Below, piece after piece: positions 7,568 through 16,996 of a stretch of DNA of 44,394 bases. Within the stretch, counting starts at the first letter, position 1, and each line of letters opens with the position of its first letter. The stretch comes from Lachnospiraceae bacterium UBA6403. GTDB lineage: Bacteria; Bacillota; Clostridia; Lachnospirales; Lachnospiraceae. The stretch is taken from assembly GCA_002437435.1 (NCBI GenBank), contig DJPV01000027.1:1-44394 (forward strand), read 5' to 3'. The notes below the pieces were generated by a model. It searched no databases. It saw only the letters and a list, made by a program, of their open reading frames with translations, and was not told the DNA's origin. The translations under genes and the position numbers were made by a program.

Positions 7568-8854
7568 ATGAGTTTAGCAGTAGAAAATCTGGAACACAGT
7601 ATGGCAAAACTTACAATCACAGTACCAGCAGAGGAGTTTGGTAAGGCAATGACAACTGCCTACAATAAGCAGAAAGGTAAATTTAATGTACCTGGTTTCA
7701 GAAAGGGTCATGTACCACAGGCATTTATTGAGAAGATGTATGGACCTGCAGTATTTTATGAAGAGGCAGCTAATTCATTAATTAATGAGTATTATCCAAA
7801 GGAAGTAAGCGCATCAGATGTTGATGTTGTATCAAGACCGGTTATCGATGTAACTCAGATCGAAAAGGGCAAGGATTTCATCTTTACAGCAGAAGTAGCT
7901 GTTAAGCCTGAAGTTGAACTTGGCGATTATAAGGGACTCGAAGTAGAAAAGCCTGACGTAGAAGTAACAGATGATGAAGTTATGGCAGAGCTTTTAAAGG
8001 TTCAGAAAGAGAACTCAAGATATAACCCTGTAACAGACAGAGCTGCACAGATGGATGATGAAGTTACACTTGACTTCGAAGGATTCGTTGATGGTGTTCC
8101 TTTTGAAGGCGGTAAGGCTGAGAACTATAAGCTTGTTCTTGGTTCCCATTCATTCATTGATACATTTGAAGATCAGCTCGTTGGCAAGAACATCGATGAG
8201 GATGTAGAAGTAAATGTTACATTCCCGGAAGATTATCAGGCAGAAGACTTATCAGGTAAGCCGGCAGTATTCAAGTGCAGGATCAAAGAGATCAAAGCTG
8301 TAGAATTACCAGAGTTAGATGATGAATTTGCAAGTGAAGTTTCAGATTTTGAGACATTAGATGCATATAAAGAAGATATTAAGAGCAAAGCTGCTGAGAA
8401 GAAGCAGAAGGATGCTGAGAATGAGAAAGAAAACAAGCTGATCGAGAAAGTGATCGAGAATGCTAAGATGGATGTTGCAGATGCACAGATCGCAGATGTA
8501 CAGGAAAGAATCAAAGATGAGTTCGCCCAGAATCTTCAGTATCAGGGAATTAATCTTGATCAGTATATGCAGATCTGCAATATTACAGAGGAAGCATTAA
8601 TGGAGAGAATCAAACCAGATGCAGAGAAGAGAATCAAATCCCGTCTTGTTCTGGAAGCAATTGCGGATGCAGAAAATATCGAAGTATCAGATGATGAAGT
8701 ACATGATGAGCTGGAAGCTATGGCAAAACAGTATCAGATGAACGTAGAAGATATCGAAGGCTTCATGGGTGATGCAGAGAAGGAAAGCATTAAGAAAGAT
8801 CTTGCTGTTAAGAAGGCAGTTAAGGTTGTTGTAGATAACGCAAAGGAAGTTTAA
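7568..8854 (+). CDS. tig: Trigger factor, ribosome-associated chaperone and prolyl isomerase
   Basis: This 428-residue protein has the three trigger factor parts. The N-terminal ribosome-binding domain carries the signature FRKGHVPQAF near residues 44-53. The FKBP-like isomerase domain spans roughly 150-245 (DEVTLDFEGFVDGVPFEGG...FIDTFEDQLVG). The rest is a charged, largely helical chaperone domain. It binds ribosomal protein L23 at the exit tunnel and shields nascent chains. It sits directly upstream of clpP and clpX, a common order that pairs folding with proteolysis. The ATG follows a strong AAGGAGGAAA site. Confidence 0.97.
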   Translation: MSLAVENLEHSMAKLTITVPAEEFGKAMTTAYNKQKGKFNVPGFRKGHVPQAFIEKMYGPAVFYEEAANSLINEYYPKEVSASDVDVVSRPVIDVTQIEKGKDFIFTAEVAVKPEVELGDYKGLEVEKPDVEVTDDEVMAELLKVQKENSRYNPVTDRAAQMDDEVTLDFEGFVDGVPFEGGKAENYKLVLGSHSFIDTFEDQLVGKNIDEDVEVNVTFPEDYQAEDLSGKPAVFKCRIKEIKAVELPELDDEFASEVSDFETLDAYKEDIKSKAAEKKQKDAENEKENKLIEKVIENAKMDVADAQIADVQERIKDEFAQNLQYQGINLDQYMQICNITEEALMERIKPDAEKRIKSRLVLEAIADAENIEVSDDEVHDELEAMAKQYQMNVEDIEGFMGDAEKESIKKDLAVKKAVKVVVDNAKEV

Positions 8855-8892
8855 TCAATAATTTCTGATTGCGATATTTTGGAGGTGTAAAT

Positions 8893-9474
8893 ATGAGTTT
8901 AGTACCTTATGTCATTGAACAGACCAGCCGTGGTGAACGTTCATATGATATTTATTCAAGACTTCTGAAAGACAGAATTATCTTTCTGGGAGAAGAAGTA
9001 AATGATACATCAGCAAGTATAGTGATCGCACAGCTCCTGTTTCTGGAGTCCGAAGATCCATCCAAGGATATCTCATTGTATATCAACAGTCCGGGCGGTT
9101 CTGTAACAGCAGGACTTGGAATCTATGACACAATGCAGTATATCAAATGTGATGTATCTACAATCTGCTGTGGAATGGCAGCAAGTATGGGTGCGTTCCT
9201 ACTTGCGGGTGGTGCAAAAGGTAAGAGATTTGCACTTCCAAATGCCGAGATTATGATCCATCAGCCATCCGGCGGATCACAGGGTCAGGCTACAGAGATT
9301 GAAATTGCTGCAAAGCATATTTTAAAGACAAAAGAGAAATTAAATAGAATGTTGAGCGAGAATACTGGAAAGCCATATGAGACAATTGCTGCTGATACAG
9401 AGAGAGATAACTGGATGTCAGCAGAAGAAGCATGTGCATATGGTCTGATTGACAGTGTGATCGCAAAAAGATAG
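8893..9474 (+). CDS. clpP: ATP-dependent Clp protease, proteolytic subunit
   Basis: The start is ATG 8893 ([30 protein letters not shown]), the canonical N-terminus, preceded by GGAGGTG at 8881. The 193-residue serine protease has the nucleophile in CGMAASMGA, the His in [11 protein letters not shown] and the Asp in [12 protein letters not shown]. Fourteen subunits form the barrel that degrades proteins unfolded by ClpX. The clpX gene begins 17 bases after its stop, so both are made together. Confidence 0.98.
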   Translation: MSLVPYVIEQTSRGERSYDIYSRLLKDRIIFLGEEVNDTSASIVIAQLLFLESEDPSKDISLYINSPGGSVTAGLGIYDTMQYIKCDVSTICCGMAASMGAFLLAGGAKGKRFALPNAEIMIHQPSGGSQGQATEIEIAAKHILKTKEKLNRMLSENTGKPYETIAADTERDNWMSAEEACAYGLIDSVIAKR

Positions 9475-9491
9475 TATAAAGAGGTATTGGA

Positions 9492-10784
9492 ATGGCAAAT
9501 CGTAGTGAAGATAGAAAACTACTTAGATGTTCCTTCTGTAATAAGACGCAGGATCAGGTCAGAAAACTTATAGCAGGACCAAACGCTTACATTTGTGATG
9601 AGTGTGTACAGATATGCGCAGAGATCGTTGATGAAGAGCTGGAAGAAACAGGTGCTGAAGATTCCATTAATTTACTGAAACCAAAGGAGATCCGTGAATT
9701 TCTGGATCAGTATGTGGTCGGTCAGGAAGAAGCAAAGAAGGTTTTATCTGTTGCGGTATACAATCATTATAAGCGTATCATGGCAGATAAGGATTTTGAT
9801 GTAGAGCTTCAGAAGAGTAATATCCTTATGGTCGGACCAACCGGTTCCGGTAAGACATATCTGGCACAGACACTTGCAAAGATCCTGAATGTTCCGTTTG
9901 CCATTGCCGATGCAACTGCATTGACGGAGGCAGGATATGTTGGTGAAGATGTAGAAAATATTCTACTGAAGCTGATCCAGGCGGCTGATTATGATGTAGA
10001 ACGTGCAGAGCATGGAATTATCTATATTGATGAGATCGATAAGATCACGAAAAAGAGCGAGAATGTATCCATCACCAGAGATGTATCCGGCGAAGGTGTA
10101 CAGCAGGCGTTGTTAAAGATTGTGGAGGGCACGATCGCATCAGTACCACCACAGGGTGGCAGAAAACATCCGCATCAGGAATTTATACAGATCGATACAT
10201 CAAATATTTTATTTATATGTGGTGGTGCATTTGATGGTCTGGAGAAGATCATTGATAACAGAATCGGCAAGAAAGCCATCGGCTTCAATGCTGAGGTTGT
10301 TGATAAGACAGAACAGGATATCGGAGAACTGTTAAAGCAGGTTACTCCTCAGGACTTTGTAAAATATGGTCTGATCCCTGAATTTGTCGGACGTCTGCCG
10401 ATAACGGTTACACTTGATCTGTTAAATAAGGATGCGCTTGTAAGAATCCTGACAGATACAAAGAGTGCGATCTGCAAGCAATATAAGAAATTATTTGAAT
10501 TAGATGGCGTGGAATTGGAATTTGATAAGGATGCGCTTTACGCTATAGCAGAAGAAGCGATGGAGAGAAAGACCGGAGCCAGAGGACTTCGTTCTATCAT
10601 AGAGAAGGCAACACTTGATCTTATGTATGAGATCCCATCGGATGACAGAGTTGCAAAATGCGTGATCACAAAAGAAGTTATAACGGATGGAGCACAACCA
10701 GAAATCACTTATTCTGATAATCCGGCTGAGAAAAAGCAGATAAAGAAGAAGCGTTCAGTAAAAAACAGTGATGAAATAGCTTAA
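9492..10784 (+). CDS. clpX: Clp protease ATPase subunit ClpX
   Basis: This 430-residue AAA+ unfoldase has an N-terminal zinc-binding domain with two CxxC pairs (CSFCNKTQ and ICDECVQIC). Walker A is GPTGSGKT, Walker B is [10 protein letters not shown], and sensor 2 is the Gly-Ala-Arg of KTGARGLRS. The hexamer recognises tagged substrates and feeds them into ClpP. The C-terminal KKKRSVKN tail is basic. An AGAGGT site precedes the ATG, and a terminator follows before lon. Confidence 0.98.
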   Translation: MANRSEDRKLLRCSFCNKTQDQVRKLIAGPNAYICDECVQICAEIVDEELEETGAEDSINLLKPKEIREFLDQYVVGQEEAKKVLSVAVYNHYKRIMADKDFDVELQKSNILMVGPTGSGKTYLAQTLAKILNVPFAIADATALTEAGYVGEDVENILLKLIQAADYDVERAEHGIIYIDEIDKITKKSENVSITRDVSGEGVQQALLKIVEGTIASVPPQGGRKHPHQEFIQIDTSNILFICGGAFDGLEKIIDNRIGKKAIGFNAEVVDKTEQDIGELLKQVTPQDFVKYGLIPEFVGRLPITVTLDLLNKDALVRILTDTKSAICKQYKKLFELDGVELEFDKDALYAIAEEAMERKTGARGLRSIIEKATLDLMYEIPSDDRVAKCVITKEVITDGAQPEITYSDNPAEKKQIKKKRSVKNSDEIA

Positions 10785-10792
10785 GCAGAAAG

Positions 10793-10819
10793 CCGGGATG
10801 TTATGCATCCCGGTTTTTT
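10793..10819 (+). terminator. Rho-independent terminator between clpX and lon
   Basis: CCGGGATG (10793-10800), loop TTATG, CATCCCGG (10806-10813), then six T residues. It lies only 20 bases before the lon start, so lon may depend on read-through or on a promoter within clpX. Confidence 0.92.
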
Positions 10820-10839
10820 GATATAAAGGAGATAAAAGT

Positions 10840-13170
10840 ATGGATAATATCGTCTGGAACAGACCGATGATCGTTTTGAACAATATTGTTATAATGCCAG
10901 ATACTTCCTCACATCTGGATGTGATCAGCAAGGAATCATGTGAAGCAGTTGCCAATGCAATGAAGGGTGATTGCAGCATTCTGCTGGTTACGGCAAAGGA
11001 AGTAAAGGAGAATGGCATGGTTCCTGAACTTTATCCGATCGGTGTTACAGCAAAGATCAAGCAATATCTGAAAATGCCGAACAAAACAGTCCGTATTCTG
11101 ATCGAAGCAGAAAAACGTGCAAGGATCGTTTCATTTTACAAGGAAGACGGAGCATATAATGCGGACTTTGAATATATAGATACAGAAGAAACAAACCAGT
11201 TGGATGAAGTAGAGGAAAAAACATTGATCCGTATGCTTACGGATAAACTCAGACAGGCTTTTGCAAATGGCATGGGAACCAATAAGCTGTTATATAAAAA
11301 ACTGCTTACGATCGATGACCTTGCAAAATTTGCCGATGGAGTGACAGAATTCATTCCTGCTCCATATACGAAGAAGCAGGAGATACTTGAAACACTCGAT
11401 GTAAAAGAACGAGTAATGAAGATCCTTCAGACAATGGACGAGGAGATGGAGATCTTAGCTATCCGTCAGGAGATTCAGGAGAAATTACAGGACTGTGTAA
11501 ATAAGCATCAGAGAGAATATGTTCTCCGGGAACAGATGAAGGTCATAAAGAAAGAACTTGGCGAAGATGATAATACAGAAAAAGCAGCAGATGAATATAT
11601 GGATCGCTTGCAGGAACTGACCGCTCCTGAAGAAGTCAAGGAGAAGCTTACAAAAGAGATATCCAGACTTCGCGCATTACCGCCAATGGCTGCTGAATCC
11701 GGTATCCTTACGAACTATATCGAGACTTTGCTCGACTATCCATGGGGAAAATACTCAAAAGAGAATGATAATCTGGAAAAGGCAATTAAGATTCTGGAAC
11801 GGGATCATTATGGTTTGGAAGAAGTAAAGGAACGGATCATAGATTATCTGGCGGTTCATATTTTAAATGAAAAAGGCAACATGCCGATTCTGTGTCTGGT
11901 TGGACCTCCGGGAACCGGTAAGACTTCTATTGCAAGATCGATCGCTACCGCAACAGGAAAAGAATATATCCGTATGTCACTTGGCGGCGTCCGGGATGAA
12001 GCAGAGATCCGTGGACACAGAAGAACCTATATCGGTGCTATGCCGGGCAGGATCGCACAGTCGATCGCAAAGACAAAGACAGAGAATCCACTGATCCTGC
12101 TTGATGAAGTTGATAAGGTAAGCAGTGACTACAAGGGAGATGTATCCTCTGCTTTGTTAGAGGTTTTGGACAGCGAACAGAATAATAAATTTTATGATCA
12201 TTATTTTGAAGTGCCGATTGACCTAAGCAAGGTATTATTTATCGCAACAGCAAATGATGCATCATTGATTCCGGGTCCGTTAGCCGATCGTATGGAGATG
12301 ATCGAGATCAGCGGATACACGGAAAATGAGAAGTTCAACATTGCGAAGCTGTATCTGGTCAATAAGGCGATCGAGAGAAACGGACTGACCAAGAAGCAGT
12401 TCAAGATCAATGGATCTGCGATCAAATATATCATCCGTCATTATACCAGAGAAGCAGGTGTCCGTGATCTGGAACGGAATATTGACAAGATATGCAGAAA
12501 AGCATGCAGAATGATTCTTACAGAACAGACAGAAACTGTGAAAGTAACAAAGGACATGGTACCGCAGCTTCTCGGAACAGAGAAGTATATGGATGACAGC
12601 TATGACCTGACCAATAAGGTAGGCTCTGTACGAGGTCTTGCATGGACTGCGGTAGGTGGAGTAACACTTAATATAGAAGTAAATATTATGCCGGGAAATG
12701 GCAGTATACAGCTTACCGGAAAATTAGGAGATGTCATGAAGGAGTCTGCTGTTACAGGTTTATCGTATATCCGTACGATGAAGGAATCAGAGACACTGGG
12801 TGAAGATTATTTTGAAAAGCATGATATCCACATCCATATTCCGGAAGGAGCAGTTCCAAAGGATGGACCTTCTGCGGGAATCACAATGGCGACAGCCATT
12901 TATTCTGCAATATTTAATAAACCTGTAAGAGGAGATCTGGCAATGACAGGAGAGATCACCCTGCGGGGAAGTGTACTTCCAATCGGTGGTTTAAAAGAAA
13001 AGCTTCTGGCAGCGAAGACAATCGGTATTAAGAAAGTACTGATCCCTGAGATGAACCGCAGAGACCTTAATGATATCAGTACAGAGATCACAGACGGACT
13101 GGATATTACCTGTGTGAAAACAATGGAACAGGTGCTTAGTCTTGCACTTGCAAAAGGAGAAAAGAAATGA
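10840..13170 (+). CDS. lon: ATP-dependent protease Lon
   Basis: This 776-residue protein has an N-terminal substrate-binding domain (about 1-200), a coiled segment, and the AAA+ module with GPPGTGKTSIARSIA and ILLDEVDKV. The C-terminal protease domain carries the catalytic Ser in KDGPSAGITMATA and the Lys in GGLKEKLLAAK. It degrades misfolded and regulatory proteins in the cytoplasm. AAAGGAGATAAAAG precedes the ATG. Its stop overlaps the engB start by four bases (ATGA), so the two are translationally coupled. Confidence 0.97.
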   Translation: MDNIVWNRPMIVLNNIVIMPDTSSHLDVISKESCEAVANAMKGDCSILLVTAKEVKENGMVPELYPIGVTAKIKQYLKMPNKTVRILIEAEKRARIVSFYKEDGAYNADFEYIDTEETNQLDEVEEKTLIRMLTDKLRQAFANGMGTNKLLYKKLLTIDDLAKFADGVTEFIPAPYTKKQEILETLDVKERVMKILQTMDEEMEILAIRQEIQEKLQDCVNKHQREYVLREQMKVIKKELGEDDNTEKAADEYMDRLQELTAPEEVKEKLTKEISRLRALPPMAAESGILTNYIETLLDYPWGKYSKENDNLEKAIKILERDHYGLEEVKERIIDYLAVHILNEKGNMPILCLVGPPGTGKTSIARSIATATGKEYIRMSLGGVRDEAEIRGHRRTYIGAMPGRIAQSIAKTKTENPLILLDEVDKVSSDYKGDVSSALLEVLDSEQNNKFYDHYFEVPIDLSKVLFIATANDASLIPGPLADRMEMIEISGYTENEKFNIAKLYLVNKAIERNGLTKKQFKINGSAIKYIIRHYTREAGVRDLERNIDKICRKACRMILTEQTETVKVTKDMVPQLLGTEKYMDDSYDLTNKVGSVRGLAWTAVGGVTLNIEVNIMPGNGSIQLTGKLGDVMKESAVTGLSYIRTMKESETLGEDYFEKHDIHIHIPEGAVPKDGPSAGITMATAIYSAIFNKPVRGDLAMTGEITLRGSVLPIGGLKEKLLAAKTIGIKKVLIPEMNRRDLNDISTEITDGLDITCVKTMEQVLSLALAKGEKK

Positions 13171-13772
13171 TAATTAAGAGTGCTGAACTTGAAACAGTAT
13201 GTGGAATTACAAGTACACTTCCTGATACAGAGATGCCGGAGATTGCATTTGCCGGTAAGTCCAATGTAGGAAAATCTTCACTGATCAATGGTCTTCTAAA
13301 CCGGAAATCACTTGCCAGAACATCATCACAGCCGGGCAAGACACAGACGATCAATTATTACAATATTAATCATGATCTGTATTTTGTCGATCTTCCGGGA
13401 TATGGCTATGCACAGGTATCCGTAGAGATCCGTGCAAAATGGGGTAAGATGGTAGAACGGTATCTGCATACCTCAAAGCAGCTGCGGCTTGTATTTCTGT
13501 TGATCGATATACGTCATGAGCCGTCAGAAAATGATTGCATCATGTATGACTGGATCGTAAAAAATGGATATGAACCGGTGATTATTGCAACAAAGCTTGA
13601 TAAGATCAAGAGAAGCCAGATCCAGAAGAATCTGAAGATCATTAGACAGAAGATCCAGCCGGTAGAGGGAACGATCATAATTCCGTTTTCGGCACAGACC
13701 AAGCAGGGAAAAGAAGAGATCCTGCAGTTGATCGAAGACCGGATTGCAGAATCAGAACCTGAATCTGAATAA
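13167..13772 (+). CDS. engB: Ribosome biogenesis GTPase EngB/YsxC
   Basis: This 201-residue GTPase has G1 GKSNVGKSS, G2 within SSQPGKTQTINYY, G3 DLPGYGYA, G4 TKLDK and G5 FSAQTK. The length and the GKTQTINYY signature are specific to the EngB/YsxC/YihA family, which assists large ribosomal subunit assembly. It overlaps the end of lon, the widespread lon-engB pair. It runs toward a convergent gene on the minus strand with about 60 bases between the stops. I see no clear hairpin terminator there. Confidence 0.97.
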   Translation: MIIKSAELETVCGITSTLPDTEMPEIAFAGKSNVGKSSLINGLLNRKSLARTSSQPGKTQTINYYNINHDLYFVDLPGYGYAQVSVEIRAKWGKMVERYLHTSKQLRLVFLLIDIRHEPSENDCIMYDWIVKNGYEPVIIATKLDKIKRSQIQKNLKIIRQKIQPVEGTIIIPFSAQTKQGKEEILQLIEDRIAESEPESE

Positions 13773-13832
13773 CATATGAGCTGAAAAAATGAAAAGATCA
13801 TTTATATGTATTATAGAAATATATATAAATAA

Positions 13833-14381
13833 TCAGGAATGTTTTTCACCCTTATCATCAGAATACAGCCAGAGAGTATTGACGAGATAGTCATATACTT
13901 CGGCACTTTTCGCACGCCAATTATCACAGATAGCGATGGCGTGCGTTTTTGTTGGTACGTTAAATTTCAGATCGATCAGAGTTTCTTTCCGATCTTTGAT
14001 TACGCAGGTAACGACATATTCGCCATAGTCATTTAAGGCATAATCGGCATAGATCTCGGATTCATTTTTCAGATTGATCTTCTGGTTATCAAAATAGTCC
14101 AGGATATCCTGCTTAATAGCATATGGAATACGGTTTTCAAACATGCTTAAGGCTTCTTCACCCTTGTCGGTGATCTTATAATGGGAAGAAGACCGGATCA
14201 TGGATACATAGACAAAATCACACTCGATCAGTCCATTAATGGCTTCCTGAAGCGTGAAATAATTCGTATATCCCTTTGTCAGAACAAAATCGGAAATCTG
14301 GGAATTGGTCAGTGTGAAATCCACACGATCCAGCATATATAAAATGATTAATTTGTATAAGACGATAGAATCTGTATTCAT
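13833..14381 (-). CDS. DUF4364 family protein, winged-helix-like
   Basis: The start is taken at the ATG ending at 14381 (MNTDSIVLYKLIILYMLDRVDFTLTN), which has an AGGA site seven bases away on the minus strand; an upstream in-frame start would add 20 residues without a site. The 182-residue protein fits DUF4364, a Clostridia family with an N-terminal winged-helix-like region (TNSQISDFVL...TLQEAINGLIECDFV...YKITDKGEEAL). By analogy with PadR-like and other winged-helix proteins it may bind DNA. It is transcribed away from rho, so the space between them holds divergent promoters. Targets are unknown. Confidence 0.82.
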   Translation of the reverse strand: MNTDSIVLYKLIILYMLDRVDFTLTNSQISDFVLTKGYTNYFTLQEAINGLIECDFVYVSMIRSSSHYKITDKGEEALSMFENRIPYAIKQDILDYFDNQKINLKNESEIYADYALNDYGEYVVTCVIKDRKETLIDLKFNVPTKTHAIAICDNWRAKSAEVYDYLVNTLWLYSDDKGEKHS

Positions 14382-14470
14382 TATAATATCCTTTGTATGT
14401 TTTGTAAGAATAAATGTATCACAAGAAAAGCATAAAATCAATGAAGCAATGTTCCCGGAAAAGAAAATGA

Positions 14471-14498
14471 TTTACAAAACTTTTTTTTATGCTATACT
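14471..14498 (+). promoter_or_regulatory. Candidate rho promoter
   Basis: TTTACA (14471-14476) and TATACT (14493-14498) with a 16-base spacer that is mostly T. It lies about 170 bases before the rho ATG, so the transcript has a long leader. Confidence 0.6.
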
Positions 14499-14525
14499 AA
14501 GGCTATTAAATACAACGCTCATATG

Positions 14526-14582
14526 GCATCCGGATATCTGATAAGCAGGATGCACAGGTAGTCATACAGTTGATATACCTGT
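14526..14582 (+). promoter_or_regulatory. Tandem hairpins in the rho leader
   Basis: GCATCC (14526-14531) pairs with GGATGC (14548-14553). Immediately after, ACAGGTA (14554-14560) pairs with TACCTGT (14576-14582). Neither is followed by a T-run, so they are not intrinsic terminators. In several bacteria rho represses itself through its leader, and these hairpins could play a part in that here. Confidence 0.4.
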
Positions 14583-14667
14583 TTCGAAAAGAATTCATTA
14601 GGATAATCCCCAAGAATAAGAATGTGTGTGAATTGAATAAAACGGATAAAATCGGAAGGAGTAGAAG

Positions 14668-16584
14668 ATGGATTTTAGAAATGCATCATTAGATGAGTTG
14701 AAGCAATTCGTAAAGGATAATAAGATAAAGGGTGTGTCGGCGCTCCGTAAACCAGCCCTGATCGAATTCCTTGAGAAGAATTACAGTGGTGAAGCAAATC
14801 CTGCAACGGAAAAAAATGAGGAAAAACCACGAAAAAACGATGCTGAAAAGATAAAAAAGACAGAAAGAATACGGAAACCGAAAAAGGCAGAGCAGCCAGA
14901 AAAAGCAGAACAGTCGGAAAAAACGGAACAGGCAGAGCAGATAGAAAAAACGGAGCATACAGAGCAACCGGAGAGATCCGAAGAAGATGCCGTAAAAAAA
15001 GTGGACAGGAACAAAACTGAGAATGGACAGAAATCAGGAGATTCCAGTAGAAGACAGCACAGAAACAATACCGGACGGCAGACCAACCGGAATGGAAAAA
15101 GACAGGACTATCGATCACAGGGAAATAATAGGAATAACAATTCGAATCATACAAATAATGCATCGAATACAAATAACGGAAGAAATGACCATAATCAGGA
15201 GAACAGACACGCTGCGGCAGAGATGACAAAGCCGGAAATGAACATGGAAAAGGCATTTGTTGAAAAACCTGCAATGGCAGAGAAAAAAGCAGGTGCTGAA
15301 AGTCCTGCAATGCCAGAAAAGAAGGCGGTTTATGAAAAGCCTGTTATGGAAGAAAAAAATGCGGAAGCGGATACAGAGGCAAGAACGGAGACGAAGCCTG
15401 AGAGCAGATCGGAAGGATCATCTGCTCAGCAGGAGTCAAATGGACCGGAACTTGACAGTGGCAAGCTGGCACATGGAATCCTTGAGGTAATGCAGGAGGG
15501 ATATGGCTTTATAAGAAGTGCGAACTATCTGCCGGGAGATCAGGATATCTATGTATCACCGGCGCAGATCCGCAGGTTTGGACTGAAGACAGGAGATGTA
15601 ATCACCGGAAATATCCGTGTGAAGACGCAGGGTGAGAAGTTCGGTGCATTATTATATGTAGCTTCTGTAAATGGAGAAAGTCCTGCAAGTATCGCAGGAA
15701 GAAAAGCATTTGAAGATCTGACACCGATCTTCCCAAATGAGCGTATCAATATGGATGGAGAGGACAGCCCGATCCCAATCCGTATGATCGATCTGTTATC
15801 ACCGATCGGTAAAGGACAGCGTGGTATGATCGTTTCCCCTCCAAAGACAGGTAAGACGACATTACTCAAACAGATCGCAAAATGTATCAGTACCAGATAC
15901 AGCGAGATCCATCTGCTTGTACTTCTGATCGATGAAAGACCGGAGGAAGTAACAGATATCAGAGAATCCATAGAAGGGCCAAATGTTGAGGTCATTTATT
16001 CGACGTTTGATGAGCTGCCGGAACATCATAAGCGCGTATCGGAGATGGTGATCGAACGTGCGAAACGACTGGTAGAACAGAAAAAAGATGTTGTGATCTT
16101 ACTTGACAGTATTACAAGACTGGCAAGAGCATATAACCTTACAGTTCCGCCAAGTGGAAGAACCTTATCCGGTGGTCTTGATCCTGCGGCTTTACATATG
16201 CCAAAGAAATTCTTTGGTGCTGCCCGTAACATGCGTGAGGGAGGAAGCCTTACGATCCTTGCAACGGCGCTGGTTGAGACGGGAAGCAAGATGGATGATG
16301 TCGTATTTGAGGAATTTAAAGGAACCGGTAATATGGAACTGGTGCTTGACCGTAAACTCGCAGAAAAGAGAATTTTTCCGGCAATCGACATTGCAAAATC
16401 CAGTACCAGACGGGATGATCTGTTATTATCACCGGAAGAACAGGAAGTTGTATACGCACTTCATAAGATTTTGTCCGGTAGTAAAGCAGAGGATATGCTG
16501 GAAGATGTACTGAAATTATTCGTCAGAACCAAGAATAATAAAGAGTTTATTTATTATGTAAAAAAATCATTGTTAAGAAAATAA
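14668..16584 (+). CDS. rho: Transcription termination factor Rho with a long disordered insert
   Basis: This 638-residue protein is over 200 residues longer than E. coli Rho (419). Residues 1-42 are the Rho N-terminal helical domain. Residues about 43-260 are low complexity: first Lys/Glu with EKTEQ-like repeats, then an Asn/Arg-rich stretch, then EKPAM-EKKA-type repeats. The RNA-binding cold-shock fold follows (HGILEVMQEGYGFIRS...GDQDIYVSPAQIRRFGL). The ATPase has Walker A PPKTGKTTLLKQIA near 391, Walker B VVILLDSITRLARAYN, and SGGLDPAALHMPKKFFGAARN. The hexamer unwinds RNA to end transcription. The core appears intact. Insert-bearing Rho proteins are known in Clostridia and Bacteroides, where the insert can promote assembly. 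Confidence 0.97.
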   Translation: MDFRNASLDELKQFVKDNKIKGVSALRKPALIEFLEKNYSGEANPATEKNEEKPRKNDAEKIKKTERIRKPKKAEQPEKAEQSEKTEQAEQIEKTEHTEQPERSEEDAVKKVDRNKTENGQKSGDSSRRQHRNNTGRQTNRNGKRQDYRSQGNNRNNNSNHTNNASNTNNGRNDHNQENRHAAAEMTKPEMNMEKAFVEKPAMAEKKAGAESPAMPEKKAVYEKPVMEEKNAEADTEARTETKPESRSEGSSAQQESNGPELDSGKLAHGILEVMQEGYGFIRSANYLPGDQDIYVSPAQIRRFGLKTGDVITGNIRVKTQGEKFGALLYVASVNGESPASIAGRKAFEDLTPIFPNERINMDGEDSPIPIRMIDLLSPIGKGQRGMIVSPPKTGKTTLLKQIAKCISTRYSEIHLLVLLIDERPEEVTDIRESIEGPNVEVIYSTFDELPEHHKRVSEMVIERAKRLVEQKKDVVILLDSITRLARAYNLTVPPSGRTLSGGLDPAALHMPKKFFGAARNMREGGSLTILATALVETGSKMDDVVFEEFKGTGNMELVLDRKLAEKRIFPAIDIAKSSTRRDDLLLSPEEQEVVYALHKILSGSKAEDMLEDVLKLFVRTKNNKEFIYYVKKSLLRK

Positions 16585-16592
16585 AAAAACAC

Positions 16593-16622
16593 TTGCATTT
16601 CTATGTCGGTTTATGTTAGAAT
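16593..16622 (+). promoter_or_regulatory. Promoter of rpmE with extended -10
   Basis: TTGCAT (16593-16598) and TAGAAT (16617-16622) with an 18-base spacer and a TG one base before the -10. It starts just after rho and leaves a leader of about 75 bases that includes a small AGGC/GCCT hairpin (16649-16661). Confidence 0.6.
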
Positions 16623-16702
16623 ACAAAAGCTGTGTTTTATGAAGAAGTGAGGCTGATGGCCTATTCTCATATATCAATAATATAATAAAGAGGTGAGATT
16701 AA

Positions 16703-16912
16703 ATGAGAGAAGGAATACATCCAAATTATTATCAGGCAAAGGTTGTATGTAACTGCGGAAACGAATTTGTTACAGGTTCTACAAAGGAAGAAATTCATGT
16801 AGAAATTTGCTCAAAGTGTCATTCATTCTATACAGGCCAGCAGAAGGCAGCTAAGGCTCGTGGTAGAATTGATATGTTCAACCGTAAGTACGGTGTTTCA
16901 CAGTCAAACTAA
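16703..16912 (+). CDS. rpmE: 50S ribosomal protein L31
   Basis: This 69-residue protein starts [28 protein letters not shown] and has the four zinc ligands of the Cys-containing L31 form (CNC in the N-terminal half and CSKC later), followed by HSFYTGQQK. It is part of the large ribosomal subunit, where it helps bridge the two subunits. Cys-containing L31 can act as a zinc store and be replaced by a Cys-free paralogue under zinc limitation; no paralogue is in this window. It has its own promoter and terminator, with an AGAGGTGAG ribosome binding site. Confidence 0.98.
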   Translation: MREGIHPNYYQAKVVCNCGNEFVTGSTKEEIHVEICSKCHSFYTGQQKAAKARGRIDMFNRKYGVSQSN

Positions 16913-16923
16913 TAAAAAGGATG

Positions 16924-16963
16924 ATAGGTTGAGGTTAAAGTTTTTTAATCTCAACCTATTTTT
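16924..16963 (+). terminator. Strong terminator after rpmE
   Basis: A 16-pair stem runs from 16924-16939 (beginning ATAGGTTGAG) to 16944-16959 (ending CTCAACCTAT) with a GTTT loop and one G-T wobble, followed by a T-run to 16963. Confidence 0.92.
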
Positions 16964-16996
16964 GTATTACAGGAAATATTTTGTGAGGTAGATAAT

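Noticed and set aside
14675..15310. Long open frames on the minus strand opposite the Rho insert.
   Set aside because: They arise from the biased Lys/Glu/Asn codons of the insert, have no ribosome binding site and give low-complexity Phe/Leu/Ser products.
16623..16702. A ribosomal protein L31 leader RNA before rpmE.
   Set aside because: Only one small hairpin (AGGC/GCCT) is visible; not enough to assign a leader family without a covariance model.
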